From positions 165,447 to 229,446 of the forward strand of contig LBON01000002.1 of NCBI GenBank assembly GCA_000989525.1: 64,000 nt of DNA, read 5' to 3'. Of the stretch, positions 10,082 through 18,073 are shown piece by piece. Within the stretch, counting starts at the first letter, position 1. Each line of letters begins with the position of its first letter. The position numbers and the translations under genes are program-made. The stretch is from a candidate division TM6 bacterium GW2011_GWF2_32_72. Its GTDB lineage: Bacteria; Babelota; Babeliae; Babelales; GWF2-32-72. The notes under the pieces were generated by a model. It had not been told where the DNA came from and did no database searches. It saw only the letters and a list, made by a program, of their open reading frames with translations.

Positions 10082-11434
10082 ATGAGAATAAAGATAAACA
10101 AAATCACCAAAGAAATGATTGGCAAAGAGCTAACTGTTAAAGGGTGGGTGCGAAGCGTACGCGACCAAAAGGCCTTTGCCTTTATTATTATCAATGATGG
10201 ATCTTCAGTAGAAGGCATCCAAGTTGTTATGAACTCAGACCTGCCAAGCTTTCAAGAAATTTTGGCCAAATTAAATACAGGCGCTTCTGTAGCTATTGAA
10301 GGAACAATCGTAGCAAGCCCAGGCACACAAGAATTTGAATTAAAAGCATCTAAAATTGAAATAATAGGCGAATGCCCAGAAGATTACCCTCTACAAAAGA
10401 AACGTCACACATTCGAATATTTGCGAACAATAGCCCATTTACGTCCAAGAACAAACACATTTGGTGCTGTTGCAAGAGTTCGTCACGCTATGGCAATGGC
10501 AACCCACAAATTCTTTGATGAAAAAGGCTTTAAATACGTTCACACCCCTGTAATCACAGCATCTGACTGTGAAGGCGCCGGCGAACAATTTCAGGTAATT
10601 ATAGAACCTGCAAAAAAAGACCCTTCAAAAGAATTTTTTGGCAAACCAACCTTCTTGACCGTTTCTGGCCAATTAGAAGGTGAAACCTACGCCTGCGCAA
10701 TTTCTGACATATACACCTTTGGACCTACATTCCGCGCAGAAAATTCAAACACACCCCGCCATTTAGCAGAATTCTGGATGATTGAACCTGAAATGGCCTT
10801 TGCAGATTTAAAAGATGACATGGTCTGCGCTGAAAGCTACATCAAATTCTGCGTAGCCTACGCCCTAGAACATTGCAAAAAAGACCTTGAGTTCTTTGAT
10901 CAACACATTGAAAAAGGTTTAATTGAGCGTCTAAAACACGTCCTTACAAGTGATTTTGCAAGAGTTCCATACACAGAAGCCGTAGAAATACTACAAAAAT
11001 CTGGCAAAAAGTTCGATTACCCCGTTGAATGGGGCAACGATCTACAAACAGAGCATGAAAAATACCTGGTAGATATACATTTTAAAAAGCCAACTATTGT
11101 TTACAATTACCCAAAAAGCCTTAAGCCTTTCTACATGCATGTAAATGACGATGGAAAAACAGTTGCAGCAATGGATGTTCTAGTTTCTGGTGTTGGAGAA
11201 ATCATTGGAGGAAGCCAGCGTGAATCCCGTTTGGACATTTTGGAAGAACGCATGAAGGCGCAAGGTTTAGATCCACAGGATTTATGGTGGTATTCAGATC
11301 TGCGTCGATACGGCACAGTGCCACATGCAGGTTTTGGACTTGGTTTTGAACGATTAATTCAGTTTGTTACTGGAATGGAAAATATCCGAGATGTAATTCC
11401 ATTTCCAAGAACACCTGGTCACGCAGAGTTTTAA
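10082..11434 (+). CDS. asnS: Asparaginyl-tRNA synthetase
   Basis: This class IIb synthetase of 450 residues attaches asparagine to tRNA-Asn. The N-terminal OB-fold ([11 protein letters not shown]) binds the anticodon. The catalytic core shows motif 2 ([19 protein letters not shown]) and motif 3 (GFGLGFERL), and FPRTPG near the C-terminus favours AsnRS over AspRS. An ATG 45 bases upstream is in frame, but the ATG at 10082 is preferred because AAAGGA lies just ahead and the family N-terminus then aligns. It is monocistronic. Confidence 0.96.
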   Translation: MRIKINKITKEMIGKELTVKGWVRSVRDQKAFAFIIINDGSSVEGIQVVMNSDLPSFQEILAKLNTGASVAIEGTIVASPGTQEFELKASKIEIIGECPEDYPLQKKRHTFEYLRTIAHLRPRTNTFGAVARVRHAMAMATHKFFDEKGFKYVHTPVITASDCEGAGEQFQVIIEPAKKDPSKEFFGKPTFLTVSGQLEGETYACAISDIYTFGPTFRAENSNTPRHLAEFWMIEPEMAFADLKDDMVCAESYIKFCVAYALEHCKKDLEFFDQHIEKGLIERLKHVLTSDFARVPYTEAVEILQKSGKKFDYPVEWGNDLQTEHEKYLVDIHFKKPTIVYNYPKSLKPFYMHVNDDGKTVAAMDVLVSGVGEIIGGSQRESRLDILEERMKAQGLDPQDLWWYSDLRRYGTVPHAGFGLGFERLIQFVTGMENIRDVIPFPRTPGHAEF

Positions 11435-11591
11435 TTTCAAATAGTAACAACACTGCGCTGAATCAAAATTTTAATTGATAAAACCTACACAAAAGCTAAA
11501 CTATTAAATGTATATTCAAAGAAAATGACTAGATCAAATTCAGTCAAAACAAATAAATTTTAAATATCCCCAACCAAAAGAAGGATAAAAA

Positions 11592-12917
11592 ATGCAAAAC
11601 AAAAAAAGAACTCTTTCAATATTAATGTTGTTAGCTAGTTCAAGCTTATTTGCAGCAACTCAACAAAATAAAGACAAATATTTTCAAGAAGGCAACCAAG
11701 CATCACTTGAAACAAATGAACACTTACAAGAAATTGAATTTCTAAAGAAAAATAACCCAGAAGCTGTTGAAAGACTTACAAAACTTTCTGGACTAGATTC
11801 AAAACCCGTAGCATATACAATGGATGTCTTGGAAGCCGCTGAATTTGTTGCTACAAGAACAAAAAATTCCAACGTTGCAAGATACCTAGTTTCCAGCGCA
11901 CTTTTAACAATGGGTTTGAGCAAAGATTTAACTAGTGAAAAGGGCCTTTTCTTAATTACTAAAGAAAGAGCTCCAAAAATTTACAATTACATCAAACAAA
12001 CTTGTAAAGATCCAAAGCTCAACATCAAAAAACCAATCATATTCTTAGCTGCAAACAAAAATTGCTACGATCACAAATCAATAGCCGTCACTCCTCACTG
12101 CTCAGTGTTGGTAATTGGCGAAGGTTTAATCCGAGAATGCAAAACAACCAAGATTTCTGAAACAATGATTGCTCGTGAACTTATAAACATCAAATGGAAC
12201 GTTTCTTTGGTGAAAGCTAGTTGCAGAATTGGAGGTTCTTTAGGTGCTGGTTATCTGGCAAACCAAATACCAAACATAAATTTCTCTCCAACCGATTTAC
12301 TTGGTAAAAAAATAAAAAAATATATAAAAGAAACAACAGAATCTGCCGAAGGTCAAATTGAATATCTAAGTAAAATGAAACTAAACCCAGCACAAATAGT
12401 AATGCCTGGAAACGACACTGCAGAAAACATTGTTAACAAAGCCGTTGGAAAAATAGTCTCAAGTGATGTATTAAAACCGGCACAATCATTGGTCGGAGAT
12501 TTAGCAAAATTAAATTCACCAATAACCAAAGTTTCTCTTGGTATATACGCGTTCAACGCATCATTCTTCAAAGTCTCTCAATGGATTGACATGTGGTGTG
12601 ACAGCAAGACAGTTGCTTTAACTGGTGACAGAGATAGCCTTGTTGCAGGTTTAGAAGTTATGAAGGCCGGCTGTGAAAGCTACAAAAATGAACACCAATA
12701 TTTAAACAAGCAGATCGACAAAAAATCTACAAACATTGGTAAACCGTTAACTATAAGTTTTAAAGCCGTAGCCGCTTATTCTTATGCAAAATCAATTATA
12801 AACGATTGGGACTTCTTTGGTGTATTCAGCGACAAACCAACTTCAAACAATTTCAATGCTAGAATCAAGAATTTGAAAAAAGCTGAGTTAAAAGCAAAAT
12901 TAGAAAACATAGCTTAA
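11592..12917 (+). CDS. Exported M48-like pseudo-peptidase
   Basis: The 441-residue protein starts with a signal peptide (residues 1-21, ending LFAA). Residues about 145-210 follow the M48 (Ste24/HtpX/BepA-like) pattern: a strand pair (KKPIIFLAANKN), a segment ending IGEGLI, then MIARELINIKW. In active M48 enzymes this last part reads HExxH; here residues 195-199 are RELIN, so both zinc histidines are missing while the Glu stays. A later stretch (MWCDSKTVALTGD) sits where the family has its third ligand in an ExxAD motif, and that Glu is also absent. I infer a secreted catalytically dead relative, perhaps a chaperone or scaffold. GAAGGAT supports the start. The family call is by pattern only. 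Confidence 0.6.
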   Translation: MQNKKRTLSILMLLASSSLFAATQQNKDKYFQEGNQASLETNEHLQEIEFLKKNNPEAVERLTKLSGLDSKPVAYTMDVLEAAEFVATRTKNSNVARYLVSSALLTMGLSKDLTSEKGLFLITKERAPKIYNYIKQTCKDPKLNIKKPIIFLAANKNCYDHKSIAVTPHCSVLVIGEGLIRECKTTKISETMIARELINIKWNVSLVKASCRIGGSLGAGYLANQIPNINFSPTDLLGKKIKKYIKETTESAEGQIEYLSKMKLNPAQIVMPGNDTAENIVNKAVGKIVSSDVLKPAQSLVGDLAKLNSPITKVSLGIYAFNASFFKVSQWIDMWCDSKTVALTGDRDSLVAGLEVMKAGCESYKNEHQYLNKQIDKKSTNIGKPLTISFKAVAAYSYAKSIINDWDFFGVFSDKPTSNNFNARIKNLKKAELKAKLENIA

Positions 12918-12931
12918 TACTCAATCAAATT

Positions 12932-12965
12932 AAAAAAAACGGGTCTGTAACGGCCCGTTTTTTTT
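12932..12965 (+). terminator. intrinsic terminator after the M48-like gene
   Basis: An A-rich arm with acgggtc pairs with ggcccgt, including one G-T pair, and is followed by a run of more than eight T. It lies 15 bases beyond the stop codon. Confidence 0.85.
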
Positions 12966-13035
12966 AACACATTTGCCAACAAAACCAGTTAAAGGCATAA
13001 TTAAAATATTTATTCCATAACAAAAGGATTAATTA

Positions 13036-15120
13036 ATGAAATATACCTATTTAAAATTAACTATGCCTGTTGCACTTTTAACAACTGGATTAGGATTATC
13101 TAACACCTTGATAAATAATAAGGAAAAAGAAATGATAACTCAAATAAAAAACATTAACGATTTAGAAAATTATTTTTTAAAAACAACCCAAGAAATAAAA
13201 ACAGCGGCAGACCAAGCAAAAGAAACTGCGCTTTTTGAACTAACAAGAATTTATTCTATAGCACCAGAACAAAGAACGTTTGAAAACACTATGCTAGCAA
13301 TAGACAATGCATCAAATAAACTTGGCACTATTGCCAATGCAATATCCACCGCTCAATATGTACATCCAGAAAAAGAGATGCGTCAAACAGCACAAGAAGC
13401 TATTGAAGATCTTCAAAACTTTTCCATCGAACATTTTTCTAACAATTACAAAATATATACTGCAACCAAAGAGTATGTTGAAAACAACTTAAAAAAAGAA
13501 AATCTATCAAATGAAAGAAAATATTTTTTAGAAGAAACAATAAAAGATTTCAACCGCAAAGGGTTTAATCTTCCAGAAAAAGAACGAAAAGAAATTGAAC
13601 AATTAAATAAAGAGATTGCAAAAATAGAATTAGATTTTGAAGCAAACATAGCAAAAGATCAAAGTTGCATTCTTGTAAATCAAGAAGAGTTAACAGGAAT
13701 GTCTGAAGACTTTATATCTGCACACCAAAAAACAAATGACGATAAAATTAAACTTGGATGCGATTACCCAACAGTGTTTGGAATTTTAAATAATTGCACA
13801 AATGCAAATACCCGTAAAAAAATGCATCAAAACTTTCAAAATAGAGCTTATCCAATCAATTTAGATCTACTAGACAAACTAATTGAAAAAAGAGATTTGT
13901 TAGCGGAAAAACTCGGGTTTGAAAGTTACGCCCATTTGGAACTAGACTCCCAAATGGTAAAACATCCTCAAAAAATATATGAATTCTGGAGCGCACTCGA
14001 ACCAAAATTTTTGGCTAAACAAACGGAAGAGATAGCTAAAATAAAAGCAAATCTACCAGAATCAGTTCAACTAACAGAAAATAAAAAAATTGCTCCTTGG
14101 GATATCCGGTTTTTGCAAGAACAGTATAAAAAAACACATTTTCAACTAGATGAAGAATTATTAAAAGAATATTTTCCACTAGAATCAACCATCCAAGGCA
14201 TGCTAAATGTCTATCAACAATTTTTAGATATAAATTTAAAAGAAGTCTCTGCAAACTTATGGCACCAAGATGTCAAACTTTTAGAAATTTCTGAAAAACA
14301 AACAAAAAAAATTCTAGGCTATTTGGCTTTAGATTTATTCCCAAGAGAAGGCAAATACACTCACGCATGTTTTTGCGGCCTTATTAGACCAACCACACAA
14401 GGCGAACAACTTCCTTCAGCTGGATTAATTATTGCAAACTTTCCAAAACCAACCGCCCAAAAACCAGCTCTTCTTAAATATGATGATGTTATTACCTTCT
14501 TCCATGAATTTGGACACGCAATGCACGGGGTTTTTGGACGAACAGAACTTTCTGGCTGCTCAGGAACAAGTACAACTCGAGATTTTGTTGAAATGCCTTC
14601 ACAAATGATGGAAGAATGGATGAGAGAAAAAGAAATTCTAAAATTAATCGCCAAACACTACGTAACAGGCGATAGTCTTCCAGACGAAATCATAGAAAAA
14701 ATTACACAACTTACTAAATTTGATTCTGGATACATCATGTCTAGACAATTAATTTTAGGAAGATTATCGATGGCCTATTTTGAAAAGGGTGCAAAAAAAG
14801 ACACCAATCAAATCTATAAAAATCTTACTCAATCTATTTTGGCAGAAATAGAATACGATTCTGAAACGCACATGCAAACCAGCTTTGGTCATTTAACAAA
14901 TTATGGATCAAAATATTATGGCTACATGTGGTCAAAAGTTTTTGCACTCGATATGTTTGAACAAATCAAAAAAGAAGGTCTTTTAAATCCAGAAGCCGGA
15001 AAAAAATATATTCAAAAAGTTATTGGATTAGGTGGCAGCAAGGATCCAGAAGAAATGTTACTTGATTTTTTGGGTAGAAATCCTAATCAAGAAGCTTTTG
15101 AAAAAGTTATGGGATTATAA
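13036..15120 (+). CDS. M3-family zinc oligopeptidase
   Basis: The 694-residue protein is an M3 peptidase (oligopeptidase A / dipeptidyl carboxypeptidase group), which degrades short peptides. The zinc site is intact: H490-E491-F-G-H494, with the third ligand E519 in FVEMPSQ, 25 residues after the second His. Substrate-loop motifs such as GYMWSKVFALDMF near the C-terminus also match. The first 25 residues look like a signal peptide or anchor (MKYTYLKLTMPVALLTTGLG), unusual in a family that is mostly cytosolic. An in-frame ATG at 13132 (residue 33) has its own strong AAGGAA six bases upstream, so a cytosolic form may also be made. AAAGGA precedes the first ATG. Confidence 0.93.
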   Translation: MKYTYLKLTMPVALLTTGLGLSNTLINNKEKEMITQIKNINDLENYFLKTTQEIKTAADQAKETALFELTRIYSIAPEQRTFENTMLAIDNASNKLGTIANAISTAQYVHPEKEMRQTAQEAIEDLQNFSIEHFSNNYKIYTATKEYVENNLKKENLSNERKYFLEETIKDFNRKGFNLPEKERKEIEQLNKEIAKIELDFEANIAKDQSCILVNQEELTGMSEDFISAHQKTNDDKIKLGCDYPTVFGILNNCTNANTRKKMHQNFQNRAYPINLDLLDKLIEKRDLLAEKLGFESYAHLELDSQMVKHPQKIYEFWSALEPKFLAKQTEEIAKIKANLPESVQLTENKKIAPWDIRFLQEQYKKTHFQLDEELLKEYFPLESTIQGMLNVYQQFLDINLKEVSANLWHQDVKLLEISEKQTKKILGYLALDLFPREGKYTHACFCGLIRPTTQGEQLPSAGLIIANFPKPTAQKPALLKYDDVITFFHEFGHAMHGVFGRTELSGCSGTSTTRDFVEMPSQMMEEWMREKEILKLIAKHYVTGDSLPDEIIEKITQLTKFDSGYIMSRQLILGRLSMAYFEKGAKKDTNQIYKNLTQSILAEIEYDSETHMQTSFGHLTNYGSKYYGYMWSKVFALDMFEQIKKEGLLNPEAGKKYIQKVIGLGGSKDPEEMLLDFLGRNPNQEAFEKVMGL

Positions 15121-15144
15121 TTTTTATTGATTTTTTATTTTTGA

Positions 15145-15390
15145 ACTTATACGAAAATTCAAAAACACTGATTTTTACATCAAAGAAAAGACTCGATCCT
15201 TCGACCAGCTCAAGATGACATCTGTCATATTAATTTATATTTTATTGCGTTGTTCAGGCTCTGTAGCCTTACAACTATGTAATTATTATTAAATTAAATT
15301 TTTAACATTTTAGTATTGAATTAAAAGTAAAAAAAAGACGGATGTAATCCTGAGCTAGTCGAAGGATCGAGTCCTTTTAATAATTTTTCT
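15145..15390. repeat. dispersed repeat with inverted arms, copy 1
   Basis: This intergenic element resembles the one at 50731-51032. Shared parts include ttatacgaaaattcaaaaac at the left, cgatccttcgac in the left arm (15190-15219), an AT-rich middle with tattttattgcgttgtt and ctctgtagcctta, and a right arm (15343-15372) that is the imperfect reverse complement of the left. The arms carry the CCTGAGCTnGTCGAAGGATCGAG type sequence seen in dispersed repeats of many bacterial genomes (from memory, not searched). It lies between the convergent M3 peptidase and LRR-RING genes and has no transposase. Confidence 0.8.
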
Positions 15391-15480
15391 ATAAACTCTT
15401 TATCAACTTCACCCGTATAAAGTTTACCTTTGTATTTGCAGCTTAGCTTTTTGGAATAAAATTAATTTAAAAATAAAAAA

Positions 15481-16254
15481 TTAATGTCTTCTTCTAACAC
15501 TTCTAGATAAATTATTCGGAATTTTTTCTGAGCAAATCAGACAACATACTGCCTGATTTTTATACTTGGTCTCTTGTATGTATTTATTCAAACAAGTGCG
15601 ATGAAACATAGCCCCACAACAAAACAACTGCACACCATAGCTTTCAAGAGAATCAAAACAAATGGGACAACAATTTGTTGAATCAATTGCACTCAAATCA
15701 ACTAAACCTTTTTTATTCAAACAACAAAATAAATTAAATCCATCCAAACAATTTTTGCGAACAAACACATCAGTTAAATTACAATAAGATTCAAATAAAT
15801 TTACACCTGTCCAAACAGCCAGATAACTTAAAAACAGCTCAAGCCTTTTTTTACCAATACAATGCCTTACAAAACCTGCACCCTTTAATATTTGAGAAAC
15901 ATCGTTTTTATCACAGGCGCTAAAATCTGCTGCAAACCATTTCAAGCTTCCACACTCATTTAGGCTGTTAAAAGATTTAATTGGATTGCCCCCCAATTCT
16001 AGGCATTTTAAATTTTTTAATTTTTTTAATGGGGAAATGTCTCGTATTTCATTATTCATAAGAACCAAATAAGTAACCGTATCCGCCGCTGGAAAATTTT
16101 CTAACCCTTCTAAACAAGTAAGATTTAAAGAAGCAAGATCCCAAACACCCTCATTAATTTCTGGAATTTTATTATTATGCCAAAGCTCTCTAAATGATGG
16201 AGCAAAACAATATGCGGAACTCAACAACATTAAATATAAAAAGAATTTTTTCAT
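15481..16254 (-). CDS. Secreted LRR protein with C-terminal RING-like zinc finger
   Basis: From the ATG at 16254 the product has 257 residues: a signal peptide (residues 1-17, ending AYCFA), two to four LRR-like units (VTYLVLMNNEIRDISPL, LKCLELGGNPI) between about residues 40 and 110, a middle region, and a C-terminal finger. Finger cysteines and histidine are C196-x2-C199, C212/C213, H218-x2-C221 and C238-x2-C241, the order of a RING; the usual ligand 4 is not obvious because alanine occupies the expected place. RING domains recruit ubiquitin-conjugating enzymes in eukaryotes, so this is a candidate secreted ubiquitin ligase acting in a host. A GTG three codons upstream is less likely than the ATG, which has AAGGGGAG eight bases ahead. 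Confidence 0.78.
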   Translation of the reverse strand: MKKFFLYLMLLSSAYCFAPSFRELWHNNKIPEINEGVWDLASLNLTCLEGLENFPAADTVTYLVLMNNEIRDISPLKKLKNLKCLELGGNPIKSFNSLNECGSLKWFAADFSACDKNDVSQILKGAGFVRHCIGKKRLELFLSYLAVWTGVNLFESYCNLTDVFVRKNCLDGFNLFCCLNKKGLVDLSAIDSTNCCPICFDSLESYGVQLFCCGAMFHRTCLNKYIQETKYKNQAVCCLICSEKIPNNLSRSVRRRH

Positions 16255-16347
16255 CGCCCTCACTCCCCTTAAAACAAATTGACGAACTTATAGTAAAATG
16301 TTAGATATTAAATTATCTTTAATCGTTAAGAAATAAAGTAGAAAATA

Positions 16348-17445
16348 ATGAATAATCAAAACAATATTCTACTTAAAAAATCGTTTTTCGCCAGTCTCAC
16401 AGCCATCTTGCTCGTGTCTTTTTTTGGCTCAAATCAATTTCTAAAAAAATCACACACTATTTCTGAAACAAATTATGCCGAATCGGAATCTTCAACCAAA
16501 TTTTCAAACCAAAATAATAATACACTTAACCAAACATCTGCAATTCGAGAGATGATTCCCACATCAATAAATTTCAATTCTATGGCCCTTGATAAAAAAG
16601 AAACACACATACACAAGAAAATAGTCAACAATATAGTTGCTACACCACAAACAGAAGCATCAATTCAAAAAGAAAATCAAAATGACACACCTCAATCAAA
16701 CCAAAATAACCAAGAGCTTGTAAATACGTTAAATAGAATCAACGATCAACAAAAAAGATACAACCCTAAATGCGATCAAATAGAAAACACTTTTTATTAC
16801 CCCGCCTCTAAAATGGGAACAACTGTCAATGTAAAGCCTATTAAACAAATAAAAAACAACAATGGAAACAAATCAACACCAGAAAAAACAGCAAAAGTTA
16901 AACCTACTCAAACAAACCACAAAATTAACTACATACTTCCTCTTGCATTTAAATCAGCAGTTAATAAAAAACAATTATCAAATGATTCAAAACTACAATC
17001 TAACCTAGAAGAAAAAATGTTAGCCAAAGAACTTAGTTCAAATTTAAATGAAATTATTGAAGTTGTTCAAAAAATTAAAAATCCAAAAAAATTCAATCAA
17101 AAAGAAAACATCATTCGATTAAAAAAGCTTAGCCAAGAGGGCAAGATTAAACATTTCTTAGCAATAGAACCCTCTCAGCCAAATAGAGAAGTAGACAAAC
17201 CACTTTGGCCAGCAATGGCACAAATAATCACACCATCCGCTCAAGAAAAAACATACGTAGAACTTTGCCAAACTCAAAGCTATGACAAAAAAATTGTATG
17301 CGTACTTCCAGAAGATATAAAACCCGAGGCAATTACATTTTTAAAAAGCAAAGAATCTGAAAAAAATATTCAAAATAATCCAAAAAAAAATTGCCTAATC
17401 AACCTAAAAAAGGCTATCCTATATCTTTCCCAAAACAAATCTTAA
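16348..17445 (+). CDS. Membrane-anchored Asn/Gln/Lys-rich protein of unknown function
   Basis: The 365-residue protein has one N-terminal hydrophobic segment (SFFASLTAILLVSFFG, about residues 12-27) and is then mostly low-complexity, rich in N, Q, K and T up to about residue 200. A more ordered, helical part follows (residues about 210-365) with two Cys-containing segments. I recognise no family. It is first in a set with the RecO-like gene (10 bases downstream) and the large MscS channel, which suggests a joint envelope role. No strong ribosome site is visible. Confidence 0.6.
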   Translation: MNNQNNILLKKSFFASLTAILLVSFFGSNQFLKKSHTISETNYAESESSTKFSNQNNNTLNQTSAIREMIPTSINFNSMALDKKETHIHKKIVNNIVATPQTEASIQKENQNDTPQSNQNNQELVNTLNRINDQQKRYNPKCDQIENTFYYPASKMGTTVNVKPIKQIKNNNGNKSTPEKTAKVKPTQTNHKINYILPLAFKSAVNKKQLSNDSKLQSNLEEKMLAKELSSNLNEIIEVVQKIKNPKKFNQKENIIRLKKLSQEGKIKHFLAIEPSQPNREVDKPLWPAMAQIITPSAQEKTYVELCQTQSYDKKIVCVLPEDIKPEAITFLKSKESEKNIQNNPKKNCLINLKKAILYLSQNKS

Positions 17446-17455
17446 GAAAGAAAAA

Positions 17456-18073
17456 ATGGATCTACCCAACTACTCAATTGTTTTAAAAAATTTTTATCCA
17501 AATAAGCAAAAACTTATTTTGTTAGACAAAAACCTAGGCAAGATTGAGTGCATTTTTATATCCAAGCCAAATCATCACATTTGCACGGGCACAATTTTAA
17601 ACTATCTTTTAGAAGAAAAATCACAAATATACAAAATTACAAATTATTCAATAGAATACACACCAATTTTACTAGCCACACAAAACATCTTTTTTTTACA
17701 CAAAATTTTAGAAACAACCTTGTTTTTTTCATCATTCGATTCACAGGAACACTCAAAACACACATTTAATTTATTATGTTACCTTTATCACAAAGGAAAC
17801 CTCAATTTTTCAATCAACTTTCAACAACTTAGCGTACTTAAACTATTTTTATGCTTAGGGATATTTCATGAGGAAAAAAATGACTGGGAAGACGCGCAAC
17901 AAATTCAATCTAGCTTAGGACTAGATAAATTTGTTGACATCCCTTTAAACATAAAACTAGAGTTAAAAACTGAACTATTAATTGATAAACTAATAAAAAA
18001 ATTACTCCTAGAACACCCTAGTTATAATTATCTTAAAACCTTTAATTTTAATTGGACCAACAATGCAATATAA
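17456..18073 (+). CDS. Possible RecO-like OB-fold protein
   Basis: This 205-residue protein starts with a strand-rich segment (YSIVLKNFYPNKQKLILLD, then LGKIECIF) like the N-terminal OB-fold of the recombination mediator RecO. A helical part follows, including QQLSVLKLFLCLGIF, where RecO has a similar conserved helix. The usual RecO zinc cysteines are not seen, and the protein is shorter than typical RecO (about 240). If correct it would help RecA loading during repair. Similarity is weak, so it may be unrelated. It overlaps the next gene by 11 bases and follows the previous one by 10. Confidence 0.4.
   Translation: MDLPNYSIVLKNFYPNKQKLILLDKNLGKIECIFISKPNHHICTGTILNYLLEEKSQIYKITNYSIEYTPILLATQNIFFLHKILETTLFFSSFDSQEHSKHTFNLLCYLYHKGNLNFSINFQQLSVLKLFLCLGIFHEEKNDWEDAQQIQSSLGLDKFVDIPLNIKLELKTELLIDKLIKKLLLEHPSYNYLKTFNFNWTNNAI

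Noticed and set aside
9943-10218. 91-codon minus-strand frame opposite asnS
   Set aside because: It overlaps the asnS promoter and N-terminus antisense and has no family features or ribosome site.
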